In this document: piece after piece, positions 27,614 to 36,470 of the stretch | How positions within the stretch are numbered: position 1 is the first letter of the stretch | Layout: each line of letters opens with the position of its first letter | Source: Mycolicibacterium mengxianglii | Lineage (GTDB): Bacteria; Actinomycetota; Actinomycetes; Mycobacteriales; Mycobacteriaceae | Reading direction: 5' to 3' | Assembly (NCBI RefSeq): GCF_015710575.1 | Contig: NZ_CP065373.1 | Span: forward strand, 248,001 to 312,000 | Length of the DNA stretch: 64,000 nucleotides | Made by a program: the position numbers and the translations under genes | The notes under the pieces: generated by a model | Seen by the model: only the letters and a program-made list of their open reading frames with translations | Databases searched by the model: none | What the model was told of the DNA's origin: nothing

Positions 27614-27790
27614 TCAGGCCGCGATACCACCGAATCCGGGTGCGCTGTAGGTGATTTGGCTGGTGCCGGGGTCGCCGGTGGCCGCGGTGGCCGGGTCGGC
27701 TACGCCCAGGGCCGTGCCGCCGAGGATCCCGATCCCGATCATCGGTGCGGCGATGTAGCGGGCGACCTTCTGGTTGGTGAGAAGCTTCAT
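27614..27790 (-). CDS. Small secreted peptide, 58 residues, unknown function
   Basis: Start ATG at 27790 is preceded by gggaga, 5-6 nt away. The protein has a lysine-containing N-region (MKLLTNQK), a hydrophobic core 'YIAAPMIGIGILGGTALGV' and a cleavage-like 'ADPATAATG', so a signal peptide with a mature part of only ~20 residues ('DPGTSQITYSAPGFGGIAA'-like, Gly/Ser/Ala-rich) is likely. I do not recognise a family. It is divergent from the response regulator at 27946 across 155 nt and could be a target of that two-component system (inference). Confidence 0.6.
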   Translation of the reverse strand: MKLLTNQKVARYIAAPMIGIGILGGTALGVADPATAATGDPGTSQITYSAPGFGGIAA

Positions 27791-27945
27791 GGTGTCTCCC
27801 TGTCTTGGGCGTTTGCGTTGAGACAACTCTCGCGCGCCGGGCCTCCGCTGTCTGTCCACCTACCGGTGGATGACGGGGATGAACCTCGTGTCCACCGATC
27901 GGGGGATACCGCGCCGGGGAAGGAGATTGTGGGAAGCTGCCTGCC

Positions 27946-28590
27946 ATGCACGCGGACCAGAAGGTGCGGGTGGTGGTCGGCGATGACCACCCGCTGTTCC
28001 GAGACGGCCTGGTGCGCGCATTGGGCAGCAGCAGCGACATCATGGTGGTCGCCGAGGCCGCTGACGGCCGCGCGGCGTTGCAGATGATCACCGAGCACCG
28101 CCCCGATGTGGCGCTGCTGGACTACCAGATGCCGCACCTGGACGGCAGCGAGGTGGCCGCCGCCGTGGTCCGCGACGGCCTGGCCACCCGCGTGCTGCTG
28201 GTGTCGGCGCACGACGATCCGGCGATCGTTTACCACGCGCTGCAACAGGGGGCGGCCGGCTTTCTGCCCAAGGAGTCGACGCGCGCCGAGATCGTCAGCG
28301 CGGTTCTGGACTGCGCGAAGGGCCGCGATGTCGTGGCCCCCCGGCTGGCGTCCGGGCTGGCCGTGGAGATCCGTCGCCGGGCCGAACCGGCCGGGCCCAC
28401 GCTCAGCTCGCGGGAACGTGAGGTGCTCGGCCTGATCGCCGCCGGGCGCAGCATCCCGGCGATCGCCGAGCAGTTGTTCGTGGCGCCGTCGACCGTCAAA
28501 ACCCATGTGCAGCGGCTCTACGACAAACTCGGCGTGGGCGATCGGGCCGCCGCGGTCGCTGAGGCAATGCGGCGCGGACTGCTGGAATAG
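27946..28590 (+). CDS. NarL/LuxR-family response regulator
   Basis: 214 residues. Receiver domain 1-~120 with acidic pocket 'GDDHP', phosphorylated D59 in 'VALLDYQMPHLDG' and conserved K109 in 'GFLPKES'. LuxR helix-turn-helix ~150-214 with 'LSSREREVLGLIAAGRSIPAIAEQLF' (start of the region) and 'STVKTHVQRLYDKLGV'. It is a DNA-binding transcription factor activated by the sensor kinase encoded 2 nt downstream. ATG at 27946. Confidence 0.95.
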   Translation: MHADQKVRVVVGDDHPLFRDGLVRALGSSSDIMVVAEAADGRAALQMITEHRPDVALLDYQMPHLDGSEVAAAVVRDGLATRVLLVSAHDDPAIVYHALQQGAAGFLPKESTRAEIVSAVLDCAKGRDVVAPRLASGLAVEIRRRAEPAGPTLSSREREVLGLIAAGRSIPAIAEQLFVAPSTVKTHVQRLYDKLGVGDRAAAVAEAMRRGLLE

Positions 28591-28592
28591 CC

Positions 28593-29813
28593 GTGCTGGC
28601 GGATCCGGACAAACTGGCACGGCATCTCGCCGCGGACCCCGTGCGCGTCGCGGCCTGCCTGCGACTGCCGTTGATCGGCCTCATCGCGCTGCTGGGGTAT
28701 GTCCAGGGTGTCGAGCACTGGCTGCCCGTGGTGTACGCGGCGGTGCTGGTGCTCTACGCCGTCGCGGCGACGGGCTGGCTGGTACTGGTGATGACCCGGC
28801 CGGTGCCGGGGTGGGCGGGCTGGGCCTCCACCGGGATCGACGTGGCCGCGGTGCTGGCGGTGTGTGTGGTCTCCGGGGGTGCGACGGCGTGGCTGCTGCC
28901 GGTGTTTTTTCTGGTACCCATCTCGGTGGCGTTTCTGGACCGGCCGGTCCTGACGGCGGGGTTGGGGGTGGGAAGCGCCGTCGGCTTCCTGCTCGCCTGG
29001 GTGGTCTACGCCGCGCGCGATGACACCGTCGACATGCCGGACGTGGTGTACGTCCAGTTCGGTTGCCTGCTGTGGCTGGCCGCGGCGACGACGGCGTTGT
29101 GTGTGGTGTTGGTGCGCCGCTCAGCGCGGGTGCGTGGGCTGCTGGAAGTGCGCCGACGGTTGGTGGCCGAAGCGATGCTTGCCGAGGAGCGGCACAGCCG
29201 CACGCTGGCCGAGCAGTTGCATGACGGTCCACTGCAGAACCTCCTGGCGGTGCGGCTCGACCTCGACGATCTCCGGGAGGCGTGCAACGGGGCCGGCGCC
29301 GACGCCACCCTGGGCCGGATCGAATCCGCGCTGCGGGAGACCGTCGCCCAGCTGCGCAGCACGGTCAGCACCCTGCACCCTCAGGTGTTGGCGCAGGTCG
29401 GCTTGACCGCCGCGCTCGGTGAGCTGGCCCGCCAGCACGAGCAGCGCACCGGGGTGCGCGTCGACGGCGATATCGACGAGGTGGGCAAGCCCCCGTCGCA
29501 GGCGTTGCTCTACCGGGCGGCCCGGGAGCTTCTGGCCAACGCGCACAAGCACTCGCGGGCCGACCGACTGTCGCTGGGGCTGCACCGCAACGGCGCGAAG
29601 CTGATGCTCGTCGTCGCCGACGACGGGGTGGGGTTCGACCCCGGTGTGCTGGCGCAATCCGTGGCCGACGGCCACATCGGGCTGGCGTCACTGATCGTGG
29701 CCGTCGAAGCCGCAGGCGGAACCATCGCGCTGGACACCACCCCCGGCGGCGGCACCACCGCGACAATCACGGTGCAGCAGGCCCCTGTGCTGCCGGAGCG
29801 GCCCGGGCACTGA
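28593..29813 (+). CDS. NarL-type sensor histidine kinase
   Basis: 406 residues. Five to six N-terminal membrane helices (~22-185) form the sensor part, with no extracytoplasmic domain of note. HisKA_3 dimerisation domain with H210 in 'LAEQLHDGPLQN', then a GHKL ATPase domain with 'ELLANAHKHSRA', 'VADDGVGFDPG' and 'HIGLASLIVAVEAAGG'. It autophosphorylates and passes phosphate to the response regulator just upstream. The signal is unknown. GTG start. Its last 47 nt overlap the 3' end of the convergent exporter gene. Confidence 0.94.
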   Translation: MLADPDKLARHLAADPVRVAACLRLPLIGLIALLGYVQGVEHWLPVVYAAVLVLYAVAATGWLVLVMTRPVPGWAGWASTGIDVAAVLAVCVVSGGATAWLLPVFFLVPISVAFLDRPVLTAGLGVGSAVGFLLAWVVYAARDDTVDMPDVVYVQFGCLLWLAAATTALCVVLVRRSARVRGLLEVRRRLVAEAMLAEERHSRTLAEQLHDGPLQNLLAVRLDLDDLREACNGAGADATLGRIESALRETVAQLRSTVSTLHPQVLAQVGLTAALGELARQHEQRTGVRVDGDIDEVGKPPSQALLYRAARELLANAHKHSRADRLSLGLHRNGAKLMLVVADDGVGFDPGVLAQSVADGHIGLASLIVAVEAAGGTIALDTTPGGGTTATITVQQAPVLPERPGH

Positions 29814-30675
29814 TCACCAGGGCGAGCATCACCAAAGCGATACCCCCGATCTCGCCGACGCTGGGGTGCTGTGCCAACACCGCCGCGCCCACTACGGCCG
29901 CGGTGGCCGGCAGCAGCGCCAACAGCAGCGCGAACCGCGCCCGCCCGATCGTGGCGAGCACCCGCTGATCGAGGGCATACGGGATGGCGCTGGAGAGCAC
30001 GCCGATGCCGGCACCCAGCAGCCAGGTCCGCGGGTCGGCGAATACCGAAGCGTCCCGCAGCGATTGTGTGGTCACCAAGATCGGGGCCAGAACGGCTGCG
30101 CCCAAAGCCATTCCGACCGCCAGCGAGTCCACGCCGTCACCGGTGTCGGCGACCCGTTTGCCCAGCAGGATGTAGCCGGCCCACATCACCGCCGCGATCA
30201 GGGCCAGTGCCACGCCCACCCACTGGACATCGGCGGACACATCGGACTGGCCACGGGTCTGCGTGCCGGCCAACAGCACCACTCCGGCGGCCACCAACAG
30301 CACCGCCAGGCCGTCCCGCACCCGCCGAGATCCCAACGCCGCCACTGCCACCGGTCCGGCGAATTCGATTGCCACTGCCGTACCCAGGGGTATGCGCGAG
30401 ATCGACTCGTAGAACGCGACGTTCATGCACACGGTCACCAGGCCGAAGCCGGCTGTCACCAGGAGCGAATGCCGGGTCCAGCGAACGCGCCAGGGCCGTC
30501 GCCAGCACACCAGTACCGCGGCGGCCGCCGCAGCGCGAAGCCAGGCGACGGTGGCCGGCTCGATCGTCTCGAACAGGAACACCCCGATGGCGGCGCCCAG
30601 GTACTGCGACACCGCGCCGACGATGAAGAACAGCGGCACCGACCAGCCGGGCAGCGGTCGCGTCGGCGAACTCAC
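29767..30675 (-). CDS. EamA/RhtA-type drug-metabolite exporter
   Basis: 302 residues with about ten membrane helices in two EamA repeats (~12-140 and ~155-290). 'GAVSQYLGAAIGVFLFE' and 'IPLGTAVAIEFAGPVAVA' are characteristic of RhtA (threonine/homoserine exporter) and 'SSAIPYALDQRVLATIGRARFALLLALLPATA' marks the second repeat. Probable amino-acid or related-metabolite efflux. GTG start overlaps the stop of the upstream acyl-CoA dehydrogenase gene by 4 nt. It is convergent with the histidine kinase gene and overlaps it by 47 nt. Confidence 0.87.
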   Translation of the reverse strand: MSSPTRPLPGWSVPLFFIVGAVSQYLGAAIGVFLFETIEPATVAWLRAAAAAAVLVCWRRPWRVRWTRHSLLVTAGFGLVTVCMNVAFYESISRIPLGTAVAIEFAGPVAVAALGSRRVRDGLAVLLVAAGVVLLAGTQTRGQSDVSADVQWVGVALALIAAVMWAGYILLGKRVADTGDGVDSLAVGMALGAAVLAPILVTTQSLRDASVFADPRTWLLGAGIGVLSSAIPYALDQRVLATIGRARFALLLALLPATAAVVGAAVLAQHPSVGEIGGIALVMLALVISARAAPAAQGPAAP

Positions 30676-31814
30676 CCGCCGGTGAGCCCGCGAGCGATCA
30701 CCAGGCGCTGAATCTGGTTGGTGCCTTCGAAGATCTGGGTGATCTTGGCTTCACGCATGAACCGCTCCACCCGGTAGTCGCGGGTGTAGCCCGCCCCGCC
30801 GAACACCTGCACCGCGTCGGTGGTGACTTTCATGGCCGCATCGGTGGCGATCAGCTTGGCGACGCTGGCCTGCTGGGAGTACGGCAGTCCGCGGTCGCGG
30901 CGCCGGGCGGCATCCAGATAGGTCGCCCTGGCGCTGACCACCGCGGCAGCCATGTCGGCGAGCAGGAAACCGAGCCCCTGATGATCGATGATCTTGCGGC
31001 CGAAGGTCGTTCGCTCGTTTGCATACCGGGTGGCTTCATCGAGTGCCGCCTGGGCGATCCCGACAGCCACCGCGGCGATGCCGAGGCGGCCGGAATCCAA
31101 GGCGGAGAACGCAATCGGCAGGCCCTGGCCTTCGGCGCCGATGAGCCGGCCGGCATCGATGACCGCGTTGTCGTAGAACGCCGACGTGGTGGGCACCGCC
31201 GCCAGGCCCATCTTCTCTTCGGGCTTGCCGAAACTCAGGCCGGGGAGCTCGCCGGGCACCAGGAAGCAGGACACCCCTTTGGAGCCCTCCCCGGTCCGCG
31301 CGAACAGGGTGTAGAAGTCGGCGACACCACCGTGGGTGATCCAGGACTTGGAACCGTTGAGGACGTAGCCGTCGTCGACCCGGCGCGCGGCACAGCGCAG
31401 GGCGGCGGCGTCGGAGCCCGCCTGCGGCTCGGACAGGCTGTAGGCCCCGATCTGTTCTCCGGAGAGCATTCCGGGCAGCCACTGCTGCTTCTGTTCCTGC
31501 GTGCCGAACATCAGCAGCGGGTGCGACGACAAGCTGTGCACGCTGACGGCGACAGCCACCGCGGCCCAGCGTGCGGCGATCTCTTCGAGCACCTGCAGGT
31601 ACACCTCGAACGGCTGGCCCCCGCCGCCCCACTCCTCGGGCTGCGGCAGGCTCAGTAGCCCGGCGGCACCGAGTTGGGCGAAAACGCCGTCGGGATAGGT
31701 CTCGTGCTTTTCGTGCTGGTCGACGATGGGGTCGAGCACCTTGTCGGCGATCTCGCGGGTCAGCGCGACCAGTTCGACAGCCTCTTCCGAGGGCAGCAAG
31801 CGGTCAACAGACAT
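30672..31814 (-). CDS. Acyl-CoA dehydrogenase
   Basis: 380 residues, the usual short/medium-chain ACAD length. 'AYSLSEPQAGSDAAALR' (flavin site), 'YVLNGSKSWITHGGVAD', 'FGRKIIDHQGLGFLLADMA', 'VFGGAGYTRDYRVERFMREAKITQIFEGTNQIQ' region: the E of 'FEGTNQIQ' is at the position of the catalytic glutamate of short/medium-chain enzymes. ATG at 31814 is preceded by gggagg at 5-nt spacing. It resembles FadE25-type enzymes of fatty-acid or branched-chain oxidation. It is coupled to the exporter gene by a 4-nt overlap. Confidence 0.92.
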   Translation of the reverse strand: MSVDRLLPSEEAVELVALTREIADKVLDPIVDQHEKHETYPDGVFAQLGAAGLLSLPQPEEWGGGGQPFEVYLQVLEEIAARWAAVAVAVSVHSLSSHPLLMFGTQEQKQQWLPGMLSGEQIGAYSLSEPQAGSDAAALRCAARRVDDGYVLNGSKSWITHGGVADFYTLFARTGEGSKGVSCFLVPGELPGLSFGKPEEKMGLAAVPTTSAFYDNAVIDAGRLIGAEGQGLPIAFSALDSGRLGIAAVAVGIAQAALDEATRYANERTTFGRKIIDHQGLGFLLADMAAAVVSARATYLDAARRRDRGLPYSQQASVAKLIATDAAMKVTTDAVQVFGGAGYTRDYRVERFMREAKITQIFEGTNQIQRLVIARGLTGG

Positions 31815-31880
31815 GGTTACCTCCCTAGCTTGGAGCACCTGAACTGTATCGACGCCGCGGTCAGCGGGACCGATGGGCCG

Positions 31881-33251
31881 TCACCACGACAGGTCCGGCG
31901 CCGAGTCCCCACAAACCAGGCGCACCTGGTCTGCGGCTATCGCCAGGCTGTGGCCCAGGCGCTGGGCATCGGCGGGGTCACAGAAGCGGACGTCGCCGTC
32001 GGACCACCGGCGCGCGCGGTTGGCCGACCACGAGGACCGGCACCCGAGGTGGGCGCCGGGGGTCGTGACGGTGACGGATCCGACGTCCGTTTCACCGCAG
32101 CGGCGCACCAGTTCGGTGAACGACGATCTCGGCAGAACGGGACGGCCGGCGGTATCGACGACGAAACGGCACCGCTGCAGCACGGAATCGGGGATCGGGC
32201 CGCTGCGGATGCGCTGATCCTCGGTCCCGGCGTCGCGGAGTAGCCGCTCGGCTTCCGGGCCGCTGACCCAGATGCCGACGTCTTCGTGCAGGAAGCAGCT
32301 CATCGTGGCGACCAGCGACCCCGCGGTGTGCTCGTCGGCGGGGATGCGGACGGCGATGTCGGGCAGCTCGTAGCGCAGTCCGGTGGTGCGGGCGTCGGGG
32401 TCGGTGATGCGCCGCGCCAGCGCCAGCGCCTCGATGTTCTTTCCGGCCACCCGGTCCTCGGTGACCCGCCCCGCCCAGTCCGGACCGTTGTGCCACGCCA
32501 GCGCATCGCGGGCGTGGTGCAACAGCGCCCCACCGGCAAGCGCGCGGTGGGCGAACTCCCAGTCCTCTCCGCCGTAGTGGCAGAAGGTCTCGTCGAAGCC
32601 GCCGACGGACTCGAAAAGTGTTCGACTGCAACACATCACCGAGCTGATGAGGTAACGGTACGAGCGGTGGTCGATGCGCAGTAGATCGGAGCTGCGCCGG
32701 TACTCATCGGATAACCACTGCGGTTCGTCCAGTACGCGGGGCGCTCGTCTGCCTGACCACCAGTCCGGTAGGTCCGCGGGCGTCCAGTCGTCGAGTTCGG
32801 CGTGCATGCGGTGCCCGACCACCAGTACATCCGGTGCCAGCGCCGGAAGCCGGGTGATGTTTCGCAGATAGCCCGGCTCGGGGACGGTGTCGGCGTCCAG
32901 GAAACACAGGATGTCGGCGGCACTGTGCGATACGCCGAGGTTGCGTGCTGCGGCGGCGCGAAAGCCCCGATCTGCTTGCTGCACAACCTCGACCCGCAAC
33001 CGTGGCGCCCGTAGCGTCGGTGCCTGGGTCGAACCGTCGTCGGCGACGACGACGGTGATCGCGTCCAGTGGGTAGTCCTGCAGCTCGAGGGCATGAAGCA
33101 CCAGATCGAGATCGTGCTGCTGGTTGTAGTACGGAATGATCACCGCCACCGACGGGGTTCCGGCCGCGACGGCGGCCAGGAGATCCCAGCGGTTTCCGGG
33201 AAGCGTGAACCGACCATCCGTCAACGGAATCGGCGCTTCCGGGAACGTCAC
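31881..33251 (-). CDS. Glycosyltransferase family 2 protein with C-terminal extension
   Basis: 456 residues from GTG 33251, which overlaps the previous gene's stop as GTGA. GT-A fold: 'VIIPYYNQQHDLDLVLHAL', nucleotide-site 'VADDGS' (~69-74), metal-binding DAD at 119-121 and acceptor-side 'GGFDETFCHYGGEDWEFAHRAL', with the ED pair as likely catalytic base region. The last ~110 residues form a separate domain that I do not recognise. It is the third gene of a coupled minus-strand set (WcbI-like, GT4, GT2), implying assembly of one glycan. Confidence 0.88.
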   Translation of the reverse strand: MTFPEAPIPLTDGRFTLPGNRWDLLAAVAAGTPSVAVIIPYYNQQHDLDLVLHALELQDYPLDAITVVVADDGSTQAPTLRAPRLRVEVVQQADRGFRAAAARNLGVSHSAADILCFLDADTVPEPGYLRNITRLPALAPDVLVVGHRMHAELDDWTPADLPDWWSGRRAPRVLDEPQWLSDEYRRSSDLLRIDHRSYRYLISSVMCCSRTLFESVGGFDETFCHYGGEDWEFAHRALAGGALLHHARDALAWHNGPDWAGRVTEDRVAGKNIEALALARRITDPDARTTGLRYELPDIAVRIPADEHTAGSLVATMSCFLHEDVGIWVSGPEAERLLRDAGTEDQRIRSGPIPDSVLQRCRFVVDTAGRPVLPRSSFTELVRRCGETDVGSVTVTTPGAHLGCRSSWSANRARRWSDGDVRFCDPADAQRLGHSLAIAADQVRLVCGDSAPDLSW

Positions 33252-34252
33252 CGATGCCAGTCCGAGAGCAGACGGGTGTACTGTCCCGCGGCGTCGTCGA
33301 CACTGGGGGTGCACACCGCCGAGTCGGGCAACCAGGTGAGCCCCGGCTCGTCAACTGCCCGCTTGATCGCTGTTCTGAGCCCGACCTCGGAATCGGGATA
33401 CAGTTCCAGCGCATCAGGATTGCGCCGAACGATCTCTTCGGTGTAGCGGTTGACCGGCGCCAGTGGCCGCCGACCCGCGGCCAGCCAGCTGTTCAAGGAT
33501 CCGGACGCCGAGATGTGGCGGTGCGGGGCCACCGGAATCGTGATCGCACGCAGGGCGTCCGGCACGTCGGAATCCGGCACGTGACCGGTCACCCGGAACG
33601 TGACGCCGGCGGAGCGGGCCCGATGGTCCAGTTCGGCGGCCAGGTCGGCGTGGCCGGTGGAGACCTCGCCGATGGCTACGACCTCGATGTCCTCGTCCAG
33701 CCGCGCCACCGTGCGGAGCACTTCGCGGTGCCCCTTGTCCGGGTACACGAATCCGAAGATGCCGATCGAGAGTGCCTGTTGTGTCGGCCGCACCGCCGGG
33801 CGCGCATGCCGGATCGGCAAGGGCACCACCGCAATCCGGGAGGGAGCCGATGCCCCCAGCAGATCGCGTTCGTGCTCGCTGCTGACCACGACCGCGTGCA
33901 GCCGAGAGCAGACTTCGGCATAGGCGGCAGACCGCCGCTGGTAATTTCGGTAGTCGAACCGCTGCGGGAGATCGTGCAGTGTCGCGGTGACGCGCAGGCC
34001 CGCATCACGGGCATCGCTGACGATCGCTGACACCGTTTCGACCGCCTGCTCCGGTGTCGGGCCGAAAAGCCGGTCGGTGAACTGCAGGTGGATCCCCGAC
34101 TCCAGCGGTCGGCGAAGGAGTGCGTCGGGCCGCTCGGCGTGCCACAACGCCGACGGTGCGCCGACGCCGAGCATGGCGTCATGGAGTTCACGGCCGAACC
34201 GCACCACACCATGCTGTGGCGGGCCGACAACGACGTGGGTGATGGTGGTCAT
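33248..34252 (-). CDS. Glycosyltransferase (GT-B, GT4-like)
   Basis: 334 residues from ATG 34252, which overlaps the upstream stop (ATGA). N-terminal: 'HVVVGPPQHGVVRFGRELHDAM', 'VVVSSEHERDLL'. C-terminal GT-B domain: 'IGIFGFVYPDKGHREVLRTVA', 'FRVTGHVPDSDVPDALRAITIPVAPHR' and 'ISASGSLNSWLAAGRRPLAPV', the nucleotide-sugar end. The donor sugar cannot be read. Coupled by 4-nt overlaps on both sides, so stoichiometric expression with the WcbI-like protein and the GT2 enzyme is expected. Confidence 0.82.
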   Translation of the reverse strand: MTTITHVVVGPPQHGVVRFGRELHDAMLGVGAPSALWHAERPDALLRRPLESGIHLQFTDRLFGPTPEQAVETVSAIVSDARDAGLRVTATLHDLPQRFDYRNYQRRSAAYAEVCSRLHAVVVSSEHERDLLGASAPSRIAVVPLPIRHARPAVRPTQQALSIGIFGFVYPDKGHREVLRTVARLDEDIEVVAIGEVSTGHADLAAELDHRARSAGVTFRVTGHVPDSDVPDALRAITIPVAPHRHISASGSLNSWLAAGRRPLAPVNRYTEEIVRRNPDALELYPDSEVGLRTAIKRAVDEPGLTWLPDSAVCTPSVDDAAGQYTRLLSDWHR

Positions 34253-35295
34253 CGGCGCGCCACAGGTGGTCGGCGGGCCGAGGCGGTGAGCCCCAGCAGT
34301 TCCATGAGATGGCCGTGCCGCTCCACGGCCAGCCTGATGTAGTCGGGATTGGCGTGATACCAGCACAATTGGGCGGCGTGCACCTGGTCCGGTGTCAGCG
34401 TTTCTCCGTTGAGGCACCACTGGGGGCGGGCAGTGCCGGTGATGCCGAGCGCTGTCAGCACGCGTGGTTCCAGCGGCGCGTAAGCCGAGGACAGCAGTTG
34501 CCGATCCCGAGACGGCACGTCGCCGCGCACACCCTGGAAATCCAGGATCCGGGTCGCCAGTTCGTAGAACACCGGGTTGCCCGGGTGGTTGATCGTGTGT
34601 GCGGCCTGCGCTCCGAAGGAGGCCAGCGCATCCGAGATGCCCACATCGGTGTCGCGGCGCTCCCGGCGCGCGAGTTCGGCGCGGCTCGCCTGTGCCGCGG
34701 CCCGGATCTGTTCCTCGGTCACCTCGACGTCCCACGGCTGATCGGGATCGCGTCCGTCGCGGGCCGCGGCCACGGTGCGCAGGTCGTGGTAAGGGACCAG
34801 CGGCGGGGTAGCGGCGCGATCGGCGGGGTGGCGGACGATGACCTGGAAGGGATACAGGCTCGCATCCCGGATGACCGGCCAGCGCACCACCGTCGCTCCC
34901 GGCGACAACTGCGCGCGAAGTTCGGCGCTGCCGACCGGCAGGCCGCGGTAGTTGTCCCGGATGGGCTGACTCACCAGCACGGCGGCCTCGGAGAGCAATA
35001 CGCGCAGGTAGGGCAGGTCTGCGGGCTCGAGCTCGTGCACCGGGGGGATCCGCGCCGTCCGGTACGGGCGGTCGACAACAGCGTCCAAAGTGAGCCGCAG
35101 CGCTTCGGCTTGGCAGTTGCCGATCACCAGCCACAGCGGAAGGCGCTCTGCGGGCGGCGTTCCGGCGGGCCGGTAAAAATCTCGGTAGTGCCAGGTGCGG
35201 CCGGCGTCAGCGTTCACTTCCTCGAGAATAGTTGTCGCGCCATCGGGGTATAGCTGGCGGGGCGCATCGCCGAGCAGGCGGGGAACCCGTGCCAC
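34249..35295 (-). CDS. WcbI-like polysaccharide biosynthesis protein
   Basis: 348 residues if started at GTG 35295; GTG 35217 (322 residues) is an alternative, and neither has a good ribosome binding site. 'LWLVIGNCQAEALR' with GNCQ at 59-62 is the signature of the WcbI family, a CoA-binding putative acetyltransferase of Burkholderia capsule synthesis. 'FQVIVRHPA' and 'ISDALASFGAQAAHTINHPGNPVFYELA' are further family-like blocks; the latter holds a histidine-rich 'HTINHPGN'. It may acylate a cell-envelope glycan made by the adjacent transferases (inference). Confidence 0.78.
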   Translation of the reverse strand: MARVPRLLGDAPRQLYPDGATTILEEVNADAGRTWHYRDFYRPAGTPPAERLPLWLVIGNCQAEALRLTLDAVVDRPYRTARIPPVHELEPADLPYLRVLLSEAAVLVSQPIRDNYRGLPVGSAELRAQLSPGATVVRWPVIRDASLYPFQVIVRHPADRAATPPLVPYHDLRTVAAARDGRDPDQPWDVEVTEEQIRAAAQASRAELARRERRDTDVGISDALASFGAQAAHTINHPGNPVFYELATRILDFQGVRGDVPSRDRQLLSSAYAPLEPRVLTALGITGTARPQWCLNGETLTPDQVHAAQLCWYHANPDYIRLAVERHGHLMELLGLTASARRPPVARR

Positions 35296-35327
35296 GGATT
35301 GAACAACTGACTACGAAAGGCGAGTGC

Positions 35328-36383
35328 GTGATCACTGTGGCATCGGTGCCCGCCGGGCATCCCTACGTCGCCGCAGTCGTCGACCCCAATAGTGTTGTGC
35401 TACTTCCGGATCCGACGCCGCCGGGGGTGACTGAGCCTGACCGGTGGTGGCCGCCGCGGCTGCTGGATCCCGCTTACCTGTCGACTCAGCTCGGCTCGTT
35501 CGACCTGCTGCATGTGCACTTCGGTTTCGACGCCACACCGCCTGAGACGCTCGCCGAGGTGGCCGCGCTGCTCGACCGCAGCGGCATACCGCTGATTGTG
35601 ACCGTGCACGATCTGGACAATCCCCATTTCCTCGATCAGACCGAGCACCACCGGCGACTCGGGGTACTGCTGGCCGCCGCCTCGGCGGTGGTCACCCTGA
35701 CCGAGGGTGCCGCCCGGGAGATCGAGCACCGCTGGCGCAAGAACAGCGTGGTGCTACCCCACCCCAACGTGGTGCCGCTCGAGGAGATCGGTGCACCGCG
35801 GGTGCACCGGGAGCCGGTCGTCGCGATCCACGCCAAGGGGCTGCGGGCCAATATCGACCCGTGGCCGGTGCTCGACGCGCTGATGGCCCATCCGCTGACC
35901 GGCCGGCACCTGCGCCTGGACCTCGACGAGTCCGCGCTGGCCTCGGCCCGTGCTGATGAGGTGTCAGACCAGCGGTTGTCCGCATACCGGGCCGCGGGCG
36001 TGGACGTGCGCGTGCACCCGCGGTTCAGTGACGCGGAGTTGAGTGGCTACCTCGGCGACATCGACGTCCTGGTGCTGCCCTACCGGTTCGGTACGCACTC
36101 GGGGTGGGTCGAGGCCTGCCGTGACGCCGGTGTGCGCGCTGTGGTGCCGGATTGCGGCCATCTGCACGAGCAACATCTGTTCCCGGTGTATCGGTACGAC
36201 CGGGCGGGCCTCGACACCGCCGGGCTGGTGCGGGCCGTCGAGGTCGCGATCGACCAGGCCTCCCAGCCGCCGAGCATCTCCGGCGCGGTGTTACGGGAAC
36301 ATCGGGAGCACCAGCGCAACTGGGTGCGACGCCAGATGGCCCAGGTGTACAGCAGGTCCCTGGCCAGGGAAGTTGTTGCGTGA
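35328..36383 (+). CDS. Glycosyltransferase (GT-B, GT4-like)
   Basis: 351 residues from GTG 35328, chosen because aaagg lies ~9 nt upstream. 'FDLLHVHFGFDATPPETLAEV' and 'PLIVTVHDLDNPHF' are the acceptor-domain blocks of GT4 enzymes; 'VVTLTEGAAREIEHRW' follows. The C-terminal domain has 'VDVRVHPRFSDAELSGYLGDIDVLVLPYRFGTHSGWVEACRDAG', whose G-x-H-S-G-x-x-E element is the nucleotide-diphosphate site. It is divergent from the WcbI/GT genes, separated by only 32 nt if the upstream start of the WcbI-like gene is right. Confidence 0.83.
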   Translation: MITVASVPAGHPYVAAVVDPNSVVLLPDPTPPGVTEPDRWWPPRLLDPAYLSTQLGSFDLLHVHFGFDATPPETLAEVAALLDRSGIPLIVTVHDLDNPHFLDQTEHHRRLGVLLAAASAVVTLTEGAAREIEHRWRKNSVVLPHPNVVPLEEIGAPRVHREPVVAIHAKGLRANIDPWPVLDALMAHPLTGRHLRLDLDESALASARADEVSDQRLSAYRAAGVDVRVHPRFSDAELSGYLGDIDVLVLPYRFGTHSGWVEACRDAGVRAVVPDCGHLHEQHLFPVYRYDRAGLDTAGLVRAVEVAIDQASQPPSISGAVLREHREHQRNWVRRQMAQVYSRSLAREVVA

Positions 36384-36470
36384 GGGTGTGCGCCGGCGGC
36401 CGGGGTGGCGTGCCGCATTCGCGGGTATGGGTGACTGAGCCGACGACCGACAGAGAGAAGTGACCTCCAC

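Noticed and set aside
34253..35134. Long open frame extending the GT4 gene upstream
   Set aside because: It runs antisense-free but in another frame of the WcbI-like gene, which has clear family motifs; the GT4 protein starts at an ATG overlapping the WcbI stop.
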